This document shows, in pieces, positions 55,345 to 63,860 of a stretch of DNA of 64,000 nucleotides (the first letter of the stretch is position 1; every line of letters begins with the position of its first letter). The notes beneath the pieces were generated by a model. That model did not search any database and was not told the DNA's origin. It saw only the letters and a list, made by a program, of their open reading frames with translations. The position numbers and the translations under genes were made by a program. Origin of the DNA: Candidatus Uabimicrobium amorphum (lineage in GTDB: Bacteria; Planctomycetota; Uabimicrobiia; Uabimicrobiales; Uabimicrobiaceae); assembly GCF_009002475.1 (NCBI RefSeq), contig NZ_AP019860.1, forward strand, positions 3,410,001-3,474,000, written 5' to 3'.

Positions 55345-56940
55345 GTGAAATATCCATTTATCGCGATCATTATTACCACCATCAGTTTAGCCGCCATATA
55401 TGGTTGGCAAACGCAAATGCAAGAACAGGACTTTGGCTCACTAGAGGATATAGATAACATTGAAGGAGAGTCACTAGCTGCTCCTATAGATTCCAACGCG
55501 AATCAACAAAATTCGCCAAACACAGTTGATAAAACAAATATACAAACGACGACAACTGCGTCTGACACCAAGGTTGAGTCTGACACCAACAACACCGTTG
55601 CCAAAGTTCAGTCTGACACCAAAGTTGCCAAGACTGAGTCTGACACCAAGGTTGAGTCTGACACCAAGGTTGCCAAGACTGAGTCTGACACCAAGGTTGC
55701 CAAGGTTGAGTCTGACACCAAAGTTGAGTCTGACACCAAAGTTGAGTCTGACACCAAAGTTGAGTCTGACACCAAAGTTGAGTCTGACACCAAAGTTGCG
55801 AAGACTGAGTCTGACACCAAAGTTGCCAAAGTTGAGTCTGACACCAAGGTTGAGTCTGACACCAAAGTTGCCAAAGTTGAGTCTGACACCAAAGTTGCCA
55901 AAGTTGAGTCTGACACCAAGGTTGAGTCTGACACCAAAGTTGCCAAAGTTGAGTCTGACACCAAGGTTGAGTCTGACACCAAAGTTGCCAAAGTTGAGTC
56001 TGACACCAAGGTTGAGTCTGACACCAAAGTTGCCAAAGTTGAGTCTGACACCAAAGTTGCCAAGACTGAGTCTGACACCAAGGTTGAGTCTGACACCAAA
56101 GTTGCGAAGACTGAGTCTGACACCAAAGTTGAGTCTGACACCAAAGTTGCCAAGACTGAGTCTGACACCAAGGTTGAGTCTGACACCAAAGTTGCCAAGA
56201 CTGAGTCTGACACCAAGGTTGAGTCTGACACCAAAGTTGCCAAGACTGAGTCTGACACCAAAGTTGAGCCTGGCACCAACAACACCGTTGCCAAGGTTGA
56301 TGACGATGCCAAAGTGGAAAACAACAGCGACATCATAGCAAAAGTTGATACTTCCAAAGGTGACTCAGACATAGCTGCCAAAATAGGTTCAACAGAAGTA
56401 AAAGACATCAAGAAAAAAACGCTGGCCAAACGTGAAGGTCAAACAACAAAAGAAACGACAGAAAAAAAAGACTATGAAGCGATGTCTTTTCAATTTCTAT
56501 CGAGCTACGACATTAGCGATAACTTAAGCGAAGAAGAAATGAAAAAGGTGCCTGATTATGTAAGAAAGTTAGATGGAAAAGTAATCGGCATTGCGGGGTA
56601 TATGGTTCCTACAGACATGATGAAAACAGATGTTTCACAATTTTTACTTGTTAACATGAACGACAACTGCTGTTTTGGAGGTGTACCAAAGGTAACCGAG
56701 TTTATTTTTGCTGAGCTAGAAAACACAACGGCAAAATATTCCAATTTCCCAATAGCAGTCATCGGAACTTTTTCATTGAATACCGATGGGAAAGATAAAG
56801 TCCTATACCGCATGAAAGTTCAAAAAGTAATACCTTCACGTGATAAGATTTTTTGGGACATTATGCGTAGCGCGCCTAGCTTTCCAGGAACCACATCTTT
56901 TGGAAGCTCTTTCTCTTATGGAAATTCAAACTACGAATAG
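55345..56940 (+). CDS. DUF3299 protein with long ESDTKV repeat
   Basis: A 531-aa exported protein from a GTG 6 bases after AGGAG. Residues 1-20 form an uncleaved or cleaved signal anchor. Residues about 73-307 are a repeat of ESDTKV (about 30 copies), alternating with AKV or AKT, framed by NNTVAKV on both sides. DNA underneath is an 18-nt unit GAGTCTGACACCAAAGTT with 9-nt spacers. The C-terminal 160 residues are DUF3299-like: KVIGIAGYMVP, FLLVNMNDNCCFGGVPK. The repeat is probably a flexible tether that sets the C-terminal domain away from the membrane. Copy number is likely to vary between strains. Confidence 0.85.
   Translation: MKYPFIAIIITTISLAAIYGWQTQMQEQDFGSLEDIDNIEGESLAAPIDSNANQQNSPNTVDKTNIQTTTTASDTKVESDTNNTVAKVQSDTKVAKTESDTKVESDTKVAKTESDTKVAKVESDTKVESDTKVESDTKVESDTKVESDTKVAKTESDTKVAKVESDTKVESDTKVAKVESDTKVAKVESDTKVESDTKVAKVESDTKVESDTKVAKVESDTKVESDTKVAKVESDTKVAKTESDTKVESDTKVAKTESDTKVESDTKVAKTESDTKVESDTKVAKTESDTKVESDTKVAKTESDTKVEPGTNNTVAKVDDDAKVENNSDIIAKVDTSKGDSDIAAKIGSTEVKDIKKKTLAKREGQTTKETTEKKDYEAMSFQFLSSYDISDNLSEEEMKKVPDYVRKLDGKVIGIAGYMVPTDMMKTDVSQFLLVNMNDNCCFGGVPKVTEFIFAELENTTAKYSNFPIAVIGTFSLNTDGKDKVLYRMKVQKVIPSRDKIFWDIMRSAPSFPGTTSFGSSFSYGNSNYE
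55561..56262 (+). repeat. Tandem repeat of 18-nt and 9-nt units
   Basis: About 30 copies of GAGTCTGACACCAAAGTT or a close form (AAGGTT variants), interspersed with GCCAAAGTT and GCCAAGACT. All frames on both strands stay open through much of it, which explains spurious overlapping reading frames. Confidence 0.9.
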
Positions 56941-56949
56941 GATAAATCC

Positions 56950-57681
56950 ATGCTAAAACATATTTTTATATATTTATGTATCGCGACTTTTTTATGTGCC
57001 AACGAAAGATCGCTACACTTGGCACATGATGACGTGCTCCGCTCACAAAGTAGAGATCTGCTCTCTGGAGAGCATTACATATTGAAGACTTTCCCGGGAG
57101 ATCATCTCGTTTCCGTTTATATTACAGAAGACAAAATGAGCGTATACAGCATAGACAAAATTCACACGCTGTGCGCTGTAAGCGCGGAAAAAAATAATGT
57201 CAAGATCGAGGTTCAACATTTAACTGCCAAACCAAAAGGCATTTCGTATAGCATCAACATCGCTAAAAATGAAATTACATTGGCGGGAAATAAACAAATA
57301 CAGGCATCTGTACTTCGCTACGCTTCTGTGTTGACAGATATAGAAAATAAGAAAAAGTTTCTCCTAAAAATTGCCATGCCACTCAACGAAATCGCAAAGA
57401 GTGTATTTCCGAAAGAGCAAAGAGATTACACCAAGTTGAAGAGAAACTGGACCATGGTCAAAACAAATGGTGACAATAGTATTTATTTGGACTCTGGTGG
57501 TTTAAAGATCGTCGACTATGGTGTTTTTATTACCAGTAAAGCCAAGAACGTCGCTTTAGCTCGTGTGAAGGGGTCTGTCGTAAATAACACTCTGCTCAAA
57601 ATCTCCGCAGTACAAATCACCTATCACGGTGGCGATTACTGGATCAAAGGGCAAGCCACCTTGGTTTGTCAGAAAAATTAG
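56950..57681 (+). CDS. Secreted protein of unknown function
   Basis: A 243-aa protein with signal peptide MLKHIFIYLCIATFLCAN, 9 bp after the DUF3299 stop, so the fourth gene of the ABC operon. The mature protein is beta-rich, with no motif that I recognise and only two cysteines beyond the signal peptide. TAGGA lies before the ATG. By position it may be a periplasmic partner of the ABC/DUF3299 unit. A hairpin follows at 57701. Confidence 0.6.
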   Translation: MLKHIFIYLCIATFLCANERSLHLAHDDVLRSQSRDLLSGEHYILKTFPGDHLVSVYITEDKMSVYSIDKIHTLCAVSAEKNNVKIEVQHLTAKPKGISYSINIAKNEITLAGNKQIQASVLRYASVLTDIENKKKFLLKIAMPLNEIAKSVFPKEQRDYTKLKRNWTMVKTNGDNSIYLDSGGLKIVDYGVFITSKAKNVALARVKGSVVNNTLLKISAVQITYHGGDYWIKGQATLVCQKN

Positions 57682-57700
57682 TATATTTATACGAAATGTA

Positions 57701-57729
57701 TGCGATCCCCACCAATGTGGGGCATCGCA
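57701..57729. terminator. Hairpin after the ABC operon
   Basis: TGCGATCCCCAC pairs with GTGGGGCATCGCA (one bulged base) around CAAT. It separates the ABC operon from the helicase gene. The rest of the gap to 57857 shows nothing else I can name. Confidence 0.6.
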
Positions 57730-57857
57730 GCGGTTATTCCTCCACCGGAGCCAAATACATCTAATACGTGCTGGAACAGACGTCATTGGTATCCTTGTTC
57801 AAAAATTGATGCCCAACAAACACACATTCCCCAACATAAACAAACGGTCAAAAAATT

Positions 57858-60518
57858 ATGACAAATTCGCAACTTGATGCTGTTATTCTATGTGACGGTT
57901 CTATTGCGTTAGAGTGGATCACCAGCAGTGGTGTCGTCGACAAAAATGCACAAAAACTACAACAACAAATATACACCGTCTTTCAAAAAAACGTCGCTCA
58001 GGCTTTGATTTCCTTGGGTTTTTCTGATGAGAACACTTCACTTTCTCCGTCACTGGAGTTTTGGAAATCTTTTGCACACACCTTTACCAAAAAACTAATA
58101 CAAACACCTGACTTGGAGACAATACGCGACAAGGTTAACATTGAATTACTACCACAGGAAATAGGATACCTTTTACGAACCGCACCGTTTATGATCGGCT
58201 ACGAGTATTTGCATGAAGACCTTCTACGTTCATTGTGGTCACAACTCAATAAGGAATTACAAAAAGAGATCAGAAAACACAAGGGAACGGTGGCGGCATT
58301 GATAAAGAGTTATGAGCCTGATGCTCACTTACTTGGCCGCGTATACTTTCATCTTGTGGAAAATCCCCATTCATCGGACTATCCTTTTGCATTTCTGGCT
58401 ACCTACTCCACGCGCCTTGCAAATGAATCAAAGTCAAAACATATTCCGTTAAAGTTTGCTCTTAAAGAGTATGCTCATAGTGATCGCGATATGTTGCAGC
58501 TTTTAGCTACCATCGAAACGGCTGCGGAAAAAAGTGCGCTGGTTCATGGTTTACTGCAATCAGGGGAAATTTTCCATCCATTAGGATGGAAAGCCAATGA
58601 AGCGCTGACATTTTTGCGCGAAGTGGCCATTTACGAACAGTCTGGTATTTTGTGTCGCATTCCCAATTGGTGGCGAAAAAGTTCTGCGGGTATTCAGCTG
58701 GGTATCAAAGTCGGTAGTTCTACTCCTTCACGTGTGGGAATGGCCTCCTTACTTTCATTCAATGTGCAACTTTTATTAGATGGTAAGGTGATCAGTGCGA
58801 GTGAGGCGCGTAAAATACTTGAAGAATCCCAGGGACTTGCTTATCTCAAAGGGAAATGGATAGAGGTTAATCACGAAAAACTCCAAAAAATTCTATCTGT
58901 ATTTGAAAAAGCGCAGCAGGTGACTAAAAACAATGGTATGACACTTCAAGAGGCCTTGCACATCCAACTTGGTATTAAAAAATTTTTCGGTATTACAACC
59001 TACGACAATATACTCACCATAGAAAACGGACAGTGGTTAGATTCTGTTGTCACCAAATTGCAAAAACCCGAATCAATCCAAACTACTTGCCCTGGACGCA
59101 ATTTTAAAGCAACGCTACGTGGTTACCAGCAACATGGGCTAAATTGGCTACATTTTTTACATTCTCTACAATTTGGCGCTTGTTTAGCAGATGATATGGG
59201 CTTGGGAAAAACGATTCAAATCATTGCCTTTATCAACAGTATAAAGAGTACGGAAAATAAAAAGGCACATTTACTTGTCGTTCCCGCATCACTTTTGGCA
59301 AATTGGCAAAACGAGATTGAGCGCTTTGCGCCGTCACTGACATATTTTATCGCTCACTCTAGTTCAAATGCCGACGTCAATAAAACCACAAAAAGTGCTG
59401 ATTTTTTAAATAGTTATGATATCGTCATCACAACATATGCATTAGTTCAAAGATATCCGTGGTTACAAAACCACAGTTGGCAATATGTCATATTGGATGA
59501 AGCACAAGCGATAAAGAATCCAGGGACAAAGCAAACCAAAGCGGTAAAAAAATTAAAGTGTTATAATAGAATAGCGCTCACAGGTACGCCTATCGAAAAT
59601 AAACTTGGAGATTTGTGGTCTCTTTACGACTTTATTAATCCAGGATTGTTGGGTAGTATCGGAGAATTTACCTCATTTGCCAAGGAATTGAAGAGCGAAG
59701 GATACACACGCCTCAAGAAAATAATTAGTCCCTATCTTCTGCGCAGATTAAAAACAGACAAATCCATCATCAGTGACTTACCCGACAAAATTGAAATGAA
59801 AGTATACGCTTCACTATCGAAAAAGCAAATTCTATTGTATAAGCAACTAGTAGGCGGCCTTGCAAAAGCCATAAAAAAGGCAGAAGGAAAACACCGCCGC
59901 GGAATTATCTTGGGTTCACTCATTAAGTTTAAACAACTCTGCAATCATCCTGGACAGTATCTCGATAACGGTGACTATGCAGAAAAAGATAGTGGTAAAT
60001 TCGCTCAGCTCAATGAAATTTGCCAAACCATTCACGCCAAGAGAGAAAAGGTTTTGGTTTTTACTCAATTCAAAGAAATAGCACCGGCATTACACGATTT
60101 TCTAACAACGGTATTTGGTCGCGAAGGTCTAATTTTACATGGAGGAACAGCGGTAAAGAAAAGAAAAAGCCTCATTGAACGTTTCCAAAGTAGTGAATAC
60201 GTTCCATTCTTTATTTTGTCTGTGAAGGCGGCAGGCGTCGGTTTAAATCTAACCGCCGCCAATCACGTCATCCATTTCGATCGTTGGTGGAATCCAGCAG
60301 TGGAAAATCAAGCCACAGACCGCGCATTTCGCATCGGGCAAAAAAAGAAAGTTGTTGTGCACAAATTTATCACCAAAGGTACTATTGAAGAAAAAATAGA
60401 TGCGATGCTCGAAGACAAACTGTCACTATCACAAAAAATTATCGAAAGCTCCGGAGAAAATTGGATCTCACAAATGGACGACCAACAAATGCTCGATATG
60501 TTCAAGTTGCGTTTGTAG
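57858..60518 (+). CDS. SNF2-family helicase with SNF2-associated N-terminal domain
   Basis: An 886-aa DNA-dependent ATPase. Residues about 270-390 match the bacterial SNF2-associated domain (CRIPNWWRKSSAGIQLGIK, then GKWIEVNHEKLQKIL). The motor begins near 420: motif I is DDMGLGKT (about 444), motif II DEAQAIKN (about 547), motif III LTGTPIENKLGDLWSLYDF. The second lobe has VLVFTQFKE, AAGVGLNLTAANHVIHFDRWWNPAVE and QATDRAFRIGQ (motif VI). Such proteins remodel or translocate on DNA and are regularly encoded with a SWIM zinc-finger protein, as here 12 bp downstream. Confidence 0.95.
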   Translation: MTNSQLDAVILCDGSIALEWITSSGVVDKNAQKLQQQIYTVFQKNVAQALISLGFSDENTSLSPSLEFWKSFAHTFTKKLIQTPDLETIRDKVNIELLPQEIGYLLRTAPFMIGYEYLHEDLLRSLWSQLNKELQKEIRKHKGTVAALIKSYEPDAHLLGRVYFHLVENPHSSDYPFAFLATYSTRLANESKSKHIPLKFALKEYAHSDRDMLQLLATIETAAEKSALVHGLLQSGEIFHPLGWKANEALTFLREVAIYEQSGILCRIPNWWRKSSAGIQLGIKVGSSTPSRVGMASLLSFNVQLLLDGKVISASEARKILEESQGLAYLKGKWIEVNHEKLQKILSVFEKAQQVTKNNGMTLQEALHIQLGIKKFFGITTYDNILTIENGQWLDSVVTKLQKPESIQTTCPGRNFKATLRGYQQHGLNWLHFLHSLQFGACLADDMGLGKTIQIIAFINSIKSTENKKAHLLVVPASLLANWQNEIERFAPSLTYFIAHSSSNADVNKTTKSADFLNSYDIVITTYALVQRYPWLQNHSWQYVILDEAQAIKNPGTKQTKAVKKLKCYNRIALTGTPIENKLGDLWSLYDFINPGLLGSIGEFTSFAKELKSEGYTRLKKIISPYLLRRLKTDKSIISDLPDKIEMKVYASLSKKQILLYKQLVGGLAKAIKKAEGKHRRGIILGSLIKFKQLCNHPGQYLDNGDYAEKDSGKFAQLNEICQTIHAKREKVLVFTQFKEIAPALHDFLTTVFGREGLILHGGTAVKKRKSLIERFQSSEYVPFFILSVKAAGVGLNLTAANHVIHFDRWWNPAVENQATDRAFRIGQKKKVVVHKFITKGTIEEKIDAMLEDKLSLSQKIIESSGENWISQMDDQQMLDMFKLRL

Positions 60519-60530
60519 TAAAGGAAAGCC

Positions 60531-61538
60531 ATGTATTACGAATACGATCAACCGAATAAAACTGTCGCACAAAAAAAGAAAATAGCGCAGCAAAAATTGG
60601 CAGAGCTACGTAAGACAAATCCCCGGATACAACCGGTGGTGGTCACGGGGAAAAAGCTTGTCACAACGTGGTGGGGCAAAGCGTGGACCGACAACATCGA
60701 GAGCTACGCCGATGGTGACAATCGCATTAGCCACGGAAAAAGCTATGTACGCAACGGTTTCATTTTGGATTTGCAAATAGACCGTGCGTCAGTGGACGCG
60801 CTAGTACAATGTAATGAGACCTACAAAGTCAGTATAGAAATCGACCTGTTAGACAAAGAAAAATGGCAACAAATCGAAAAAAATTGCCAAGGAAAGCTAG
60901 GGTCACTACAAGCTCTCTTAGACGGGAAATTCCCAAAATCTTTAGGAGAAGTTTTTACTAATCAACAAAGCGGCCTATTTCCTTCTTTGTCGGAAATATC
61001 CTTCCGCTGCAATTGCCCTATTTGGACGGGTATGTGCAAACACGTTGCCGCAGTTCTCTATGGAGTCGGAGTCAGACTCGACTCCCATCCGACTTTGTTT
61101 TTTACCCTACGCGATGTGGCAATTGATAACTTAATCAACAAGGCAGTGGAGAATAAAAAGCTGAGTTTTCTGGAAAAAGCTCAGAAAAAAAGCTCACGTG
61201 TTCTCAATGACTCTGACCTAGCGTTACTGTTTGGTATTGATATAGACGACATTCATTTCGCAACAAGTCAAAACGTGAAAAAACCCGAGCCATCAAAAGT
61301 AACAGAATGCAAAAAGGTTGATGATAACGAAAATATATCTCACCTAAAGGATTCAGAGCAACGCGTTTTGCAGCTATTACAACGCGAAAAACACTGTAGT
61401 GCTTCGGATAAAATGTTTGCAGAGCAAGCACAAGTATCAAGTCCCCATCTACGTACCGTTTTAGAAAAACTAGTGAAGCACGGTTACGCAAAAAAAGAAA
61501 AGCATGGACGAAAAGTTACTTTTTCGATTATTGTTTAG
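60531..61538 (+). CDS. SWIM zinc finger protein
   Basis: A 335-aa protein starting after AAAGGAAAG, 12 bp behind the helicase. Residues about 40-75 hold TTWWGKAWTDNIESYAD and SYVRNG, typical of the family. The SWIM motif is CNCPIWTGMCKHVAAVLYGVG (CxC...CxH). The C-terminal 70 residues look like a winged helix (SEQRVLQLLQREKHCSASDKM-type, then VLEKLVKHGYAKKEKHGR), which would bind DNA. The SNF2-SWIM pair probably acts as one complex on DNA, in repair or defence; no nuclease is adjacent. Confidence 0.92.
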   Translation: MYYEYDQPNKTVAQKKKIAQQKLAELRKTNPRIQPVVVTGKKLVTTWWGKAWTDNIESYADGDNRISHGKSYVRNGFILDLQIDRASVDALVQCNETYKVSIEIDLLDKEKWQQIEKNCQGKLGSLQALLDGKFPKSLGEVFTNQQSGLFPSLSEISFRCNCPIWTGMCKHVAAVLYGVGVRLDSHPTLFFTLRDVAIDNLINKAVENKKLSFLEKAQKKSSRVLNDSDLALLFGIDIDDIHFATSQNVKKPEPSKVTECKKVDDNENISHLKDSEQRVLQLLQREKHCSASDKMFAEQAQVSSPHLRTVLEKLVKHGYAKKEKHGRKVTFSIIV

Positions 61539-61604
61539 TTTCACAAAATATCATCATATCTTAGTACTTGAATATCTCACTTTTGCGTAAAACAATGACG
61601 AACA

Positions 61605-61774
61605 ATAGTTTGTCCTCATGATGGTTACAGCGAAAATACAGGACTATAGTCTTTTTTTAGTATAGTTTGTCCTCATGGAGAACTTTTAATTATTACAACC
61701 ATTCAGTGAGGACAAACGGCCTTACCAAAGTATCAAGTCCCTCTATTTGTAAGGTTCTTTGAGTGAGGACAAAC
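61605..61774. repeat. Four-box repeat: two direct plus two inverted copies, 57-bp period
   Basis: The 276-bp gap between convergent genes holds ATAGTTTGTCCTCATG at 61605-61620 and 61662-61677. The complement, AGTGAGGACAAAC, is at 61705-61717 and 61762-61774. All share the 11-bp core GTTTGTCCTCA. Both same-orientation pairs are 57 bp apart, start to start. Other parts of the gap show only a short CCTTAC/GTAAGG dyad. Confidence 0.65.
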
Positions 61775-61814
61775 CAACTTAAAAGGTTCCAAGAAATTTG
61801 TGTTACTGTCAAAA

Positions 61815-62762
61815 CTACCCTATTTTATCGCGTATGTACCGCAATACATCAGGTAACTGATCATAGCGATGGATATCATCAATCATATCATACACCAACT
61901 GGTTTGCAGGTGTGGCAACGTTGTACTTCTTCCCGCGACGAATCACTTCACCGCAGATAGCGTCGATTTCGGTAGGAGAGTTTCGCAAACGGTCACACAG
62001 CATCGACGAGTGGTTTTTTGCGGTCTGTTTTGCTACATCATACATGCACTTTTCTATGCCACCGATAAAATGCACATCGATCCCCTGCGCTTTGGCGACA
62101 GATACCGCTTCTTTGGCCAGTGTGTTCATGATTTTTTGCGCAATAGGATTTTCAATTAAGTAGCCATTTTTTTGCTGTAAAATCGCCGTTAATGGATTAA
62201 TTCCGGCGTTGATGGCTAGTTTTTTCCACAGCAGTGCATCGATATTGTCGGTTACTTCTACTTCCCAGCTACATTTTCGCAGAAGGTTTGCCAAATTACT
62301 TGTCACACTTGTTTTCGCGAGAGTGATATTCCCACGTCCTGTATCTTCGACCACTCCCGGAGAAATTATTTTTGCCCCCTGTGTTGTCACCCCTACCACG
62401 CATTGCTCTTTCTCGAAATACCCACGTAGTTTCTCCCAGTTTCCCAAACCATTTTGCAAGGTGATAACGCCTTTTGTTTCATTACTCCACAATTGTTTGG
62501 CTTGTTGCGCAGCACGTGCTGTTTGGAAAGATTTTACCAGGAGAATGATCCACTGTACTTCGGGAATGTCGGCGATATTGTTTGTGGCATGTATGGAATG
62601 TTCGGATGTCGTTGCGCCATCGATAAGTTGCAGCGGTTTTTGTTGTAACGTTTGGATTTGTGACGCCCAACTTCCCAGCATGTACACCTCGCAGATATTT
62701 GCAAGGCGCGCAGAGAATAAGCTGGCCATTGCCCCGCTGCCAATGATGGTGACCTTAGTCAT
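61815..62762 (-). CDS. panE: 2-dehydropantoate 2-reductase (ketopantoate reductase)
   Basis: A 315-aa NADPH-dependent enzyme that makes pantoate for CoA synthesis. The N-terminal dinucleotide motif is IIGSGAMASLFSARLA. ILLVKSFQTARA gives the conserved Lys of the active site, and TLQNGLGN follows. The C-terminal ApbA domain carries DALLWKKLAINAGINPLTA with its catalytic Lys, and NHSSMLCD at the expected place. It overlaps the end of the preceding membrane-protein gene by 8 bp, so translation is probably coupled. No panB or panC is in the window. Related ApbA-type reductases with other keto-acid substrates cannot be excluded. Confidence 0.9.
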   Translation of the reverse strand: MTKVTIIGSGAMASLFSARLANICEVYMLGSWASQIQTLQQKPLQLIDGATTSEHSIHATNNIADIPEVQWIILLVKSFQTARAAQQAKQLWSNETKGVITLQNGLGNWEKLRGYFEKEQCVVGVTTQGAKIISPGVVEDTGRGNITLAKTSVTSNLANLLRKCSWEVEVTDNIDALLWKKLAINAGINPLTAILQQKNGYLIENPIAQKIMNTLAKEAVSVAKAQGIDVHFIGGIEKCMYDVAKQTAKNHSSMLCDRLRNSPTEIDAICGEVIRRGKKYNVATPANQLVYDMIDDIHRYDQLPDVLRYIRDKIG

Positions 62763-63258
62763 CATCGTCCATATCTAAATACAAAGCGACAAAACGCACC
62801 GGAAGGCAAAAAATAAAAGTGCATACACCAAATATTAAGTAGGTTAAATTGCTGGAGTCGACCTTGAATAGATTGAGCACAATTACCGAAAATAAAAAGC
62901 CATTACATAATGCAGGAAGGCCTATGACCAACATAGTCAAAAACGACTGCGCGTTAATGATGGAGGGGTAATGCAGTGCGACTTCGTGTAATGTGGCGTC
63001 GGTCTTTTCCAATTGATCTAGTAAGTACTTGACTTTCTTGCCCATCGCAACGATTACGCCAAAGATCGCCCAATAGGCACAAAAGGCCAAAAAACCTAGC
63101 CATGCAGTACTAACTTCCAGACCACTTATATCTAAGCTTTGTTTACCATCCGACATCACGGTGTAACCAAAGAAAAATACACTTATGTACAGAAACATAA
63201 TGTATTTTTGAATTTGTTTATAGCCGTCTTTGATACAAGAAAAAAGTATTTCGTTCAT
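62755..63258 (-). CDS. Four-helix membrane protein, unknown
   Basis: A 167-aa protein with hydrophobic segments at about residues 19-37, 50-72, 105-127 and 137-158, a lysine-rich loop between helices 2 and 3 and an acidic tail (LDMDDDD). I recognise no family. It is the second of three genes on the strand: it starts 10 bp after the preceding unknown gene and overlaps panE. Probably an inner-membrane protein. Confidence 0.65.
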   Translation of the reverse strand: MNEILFSCIKDGYKQIQKYIMFLYISVFFFGYTVMSDGKQSLDISGLEVSTAWLGFLAFCAYWAIFGVIVAMGKKVKYLLDQLEKTDATLHEVALHYPSIINAQSFLTMLVIGLPALCNGFLFSVIVLNLFKVDSSNLTYLIFGVCTFIFCLPVRFVALYLDMDDDD

Positions 63259-63268
63259 GTTTAGCCTC

Positions 63269-63841
63269 TTACAAACTGTTCATCATTCGTTCATATATAA
63301 AAATAGATATGGCAACAAGCTCTTCGACATCTTCTTTTTGTGTTACGATTTTTTGTACAGACAACATGAAGCGGCATCTATCTTTGTAGGAACATTGAAT
63401 CTCTAGCGGATATTTTTTGCCTATCGTTTGCAGTTTTTGTCGCAACCCCTTGTCAAAAACACGCAATACGAATGCATCATTATCAGAGTGTAGGTGAAAA
63501 AGAGCATCGAAGTCTTTATCAATTCCGATCTTTCGCGTTGTGCGCAACAATTTTGTGGCGACGTTTCTCCCCTCTAATTCGTAAGTGTGCTGTTCATCAA
63601 AAGCGCCACTATGAAACTGTACATACGTAAATGGCCCACGATCACCGTTTAATGCCGAAACTACGATTGTGGTATCTAAATGAGGAAAACTCCAACGCGG
63701 ATACGATATCAACCCAGGAACGAGCTTGCCTTGTCTTTTTTCGTTGAGTATTTTCAATGTGTCTAACATTTTCTTCTTCTCTTGGTAAAAAAGATAGAGA
63801 CCGATGAGTGAGGCAAGTACAATAATACCAAAAATTTCCAT
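63269..63841 (-). CDS. Single-pass membrane protein, unknown
   Basis: A 190-aa protein with an N-terminal membrane helix (residues 3-19) followed by a basic stretch (YQEKKKM) and a soluble domain of about 165 residues. It has alternating strands (ISYPRWSFPHLDTTIVVSAL) and no catalytic motif I can name. AGGAGAAAAGGTC lies before the ATG, a good ribosome site. It shares a strand and short gaps with the four-helix protein and panE downstream, and is 19 bp after an LRR gene, so all four may be one transcript. Confidence 0.65.
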   Translation of the reverse strand: MEIFGIIVLASLIGLYLFYQEKKKMLDTLKILNEKRQGKLVPGLISYPRWSFPHLDTTIVVSALNGDRGPFTYVQFHSGAFDEQHTYELEGRNVATKLLRTTRKIGIDKDFDALFHLHSDNDAFVLRVFDKGLRQKLQTIGKKYPLEIQCSYKDRCRFMLSVQKIVTQKEDVEELVAISIFIYERMMNSL

Positions 63842-63860
63842 GACCTTTTCTCCTGTGGAT

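Noticed and set aside
55526..56429. Long overlapping frames (270 and 273 aa) on both strands within the ESDTKV repeat
   Set aside because: The repeat unit is a multiple of three without stops in several frames; only the DUF3299 frame has a signal anchor and a recognisable C-terminal domain.
57629..57877. 82-aa frame between the secreted unknown and the helicase
   Set aside because: It spans the hairpin after the ABC operon and has no family features or ribosome site.
61605..61774. CRISPR array
   Set aside because: Only four short boxes, two in opposite orientation, with no cas gene nearby; orientation change excludes a normal array.
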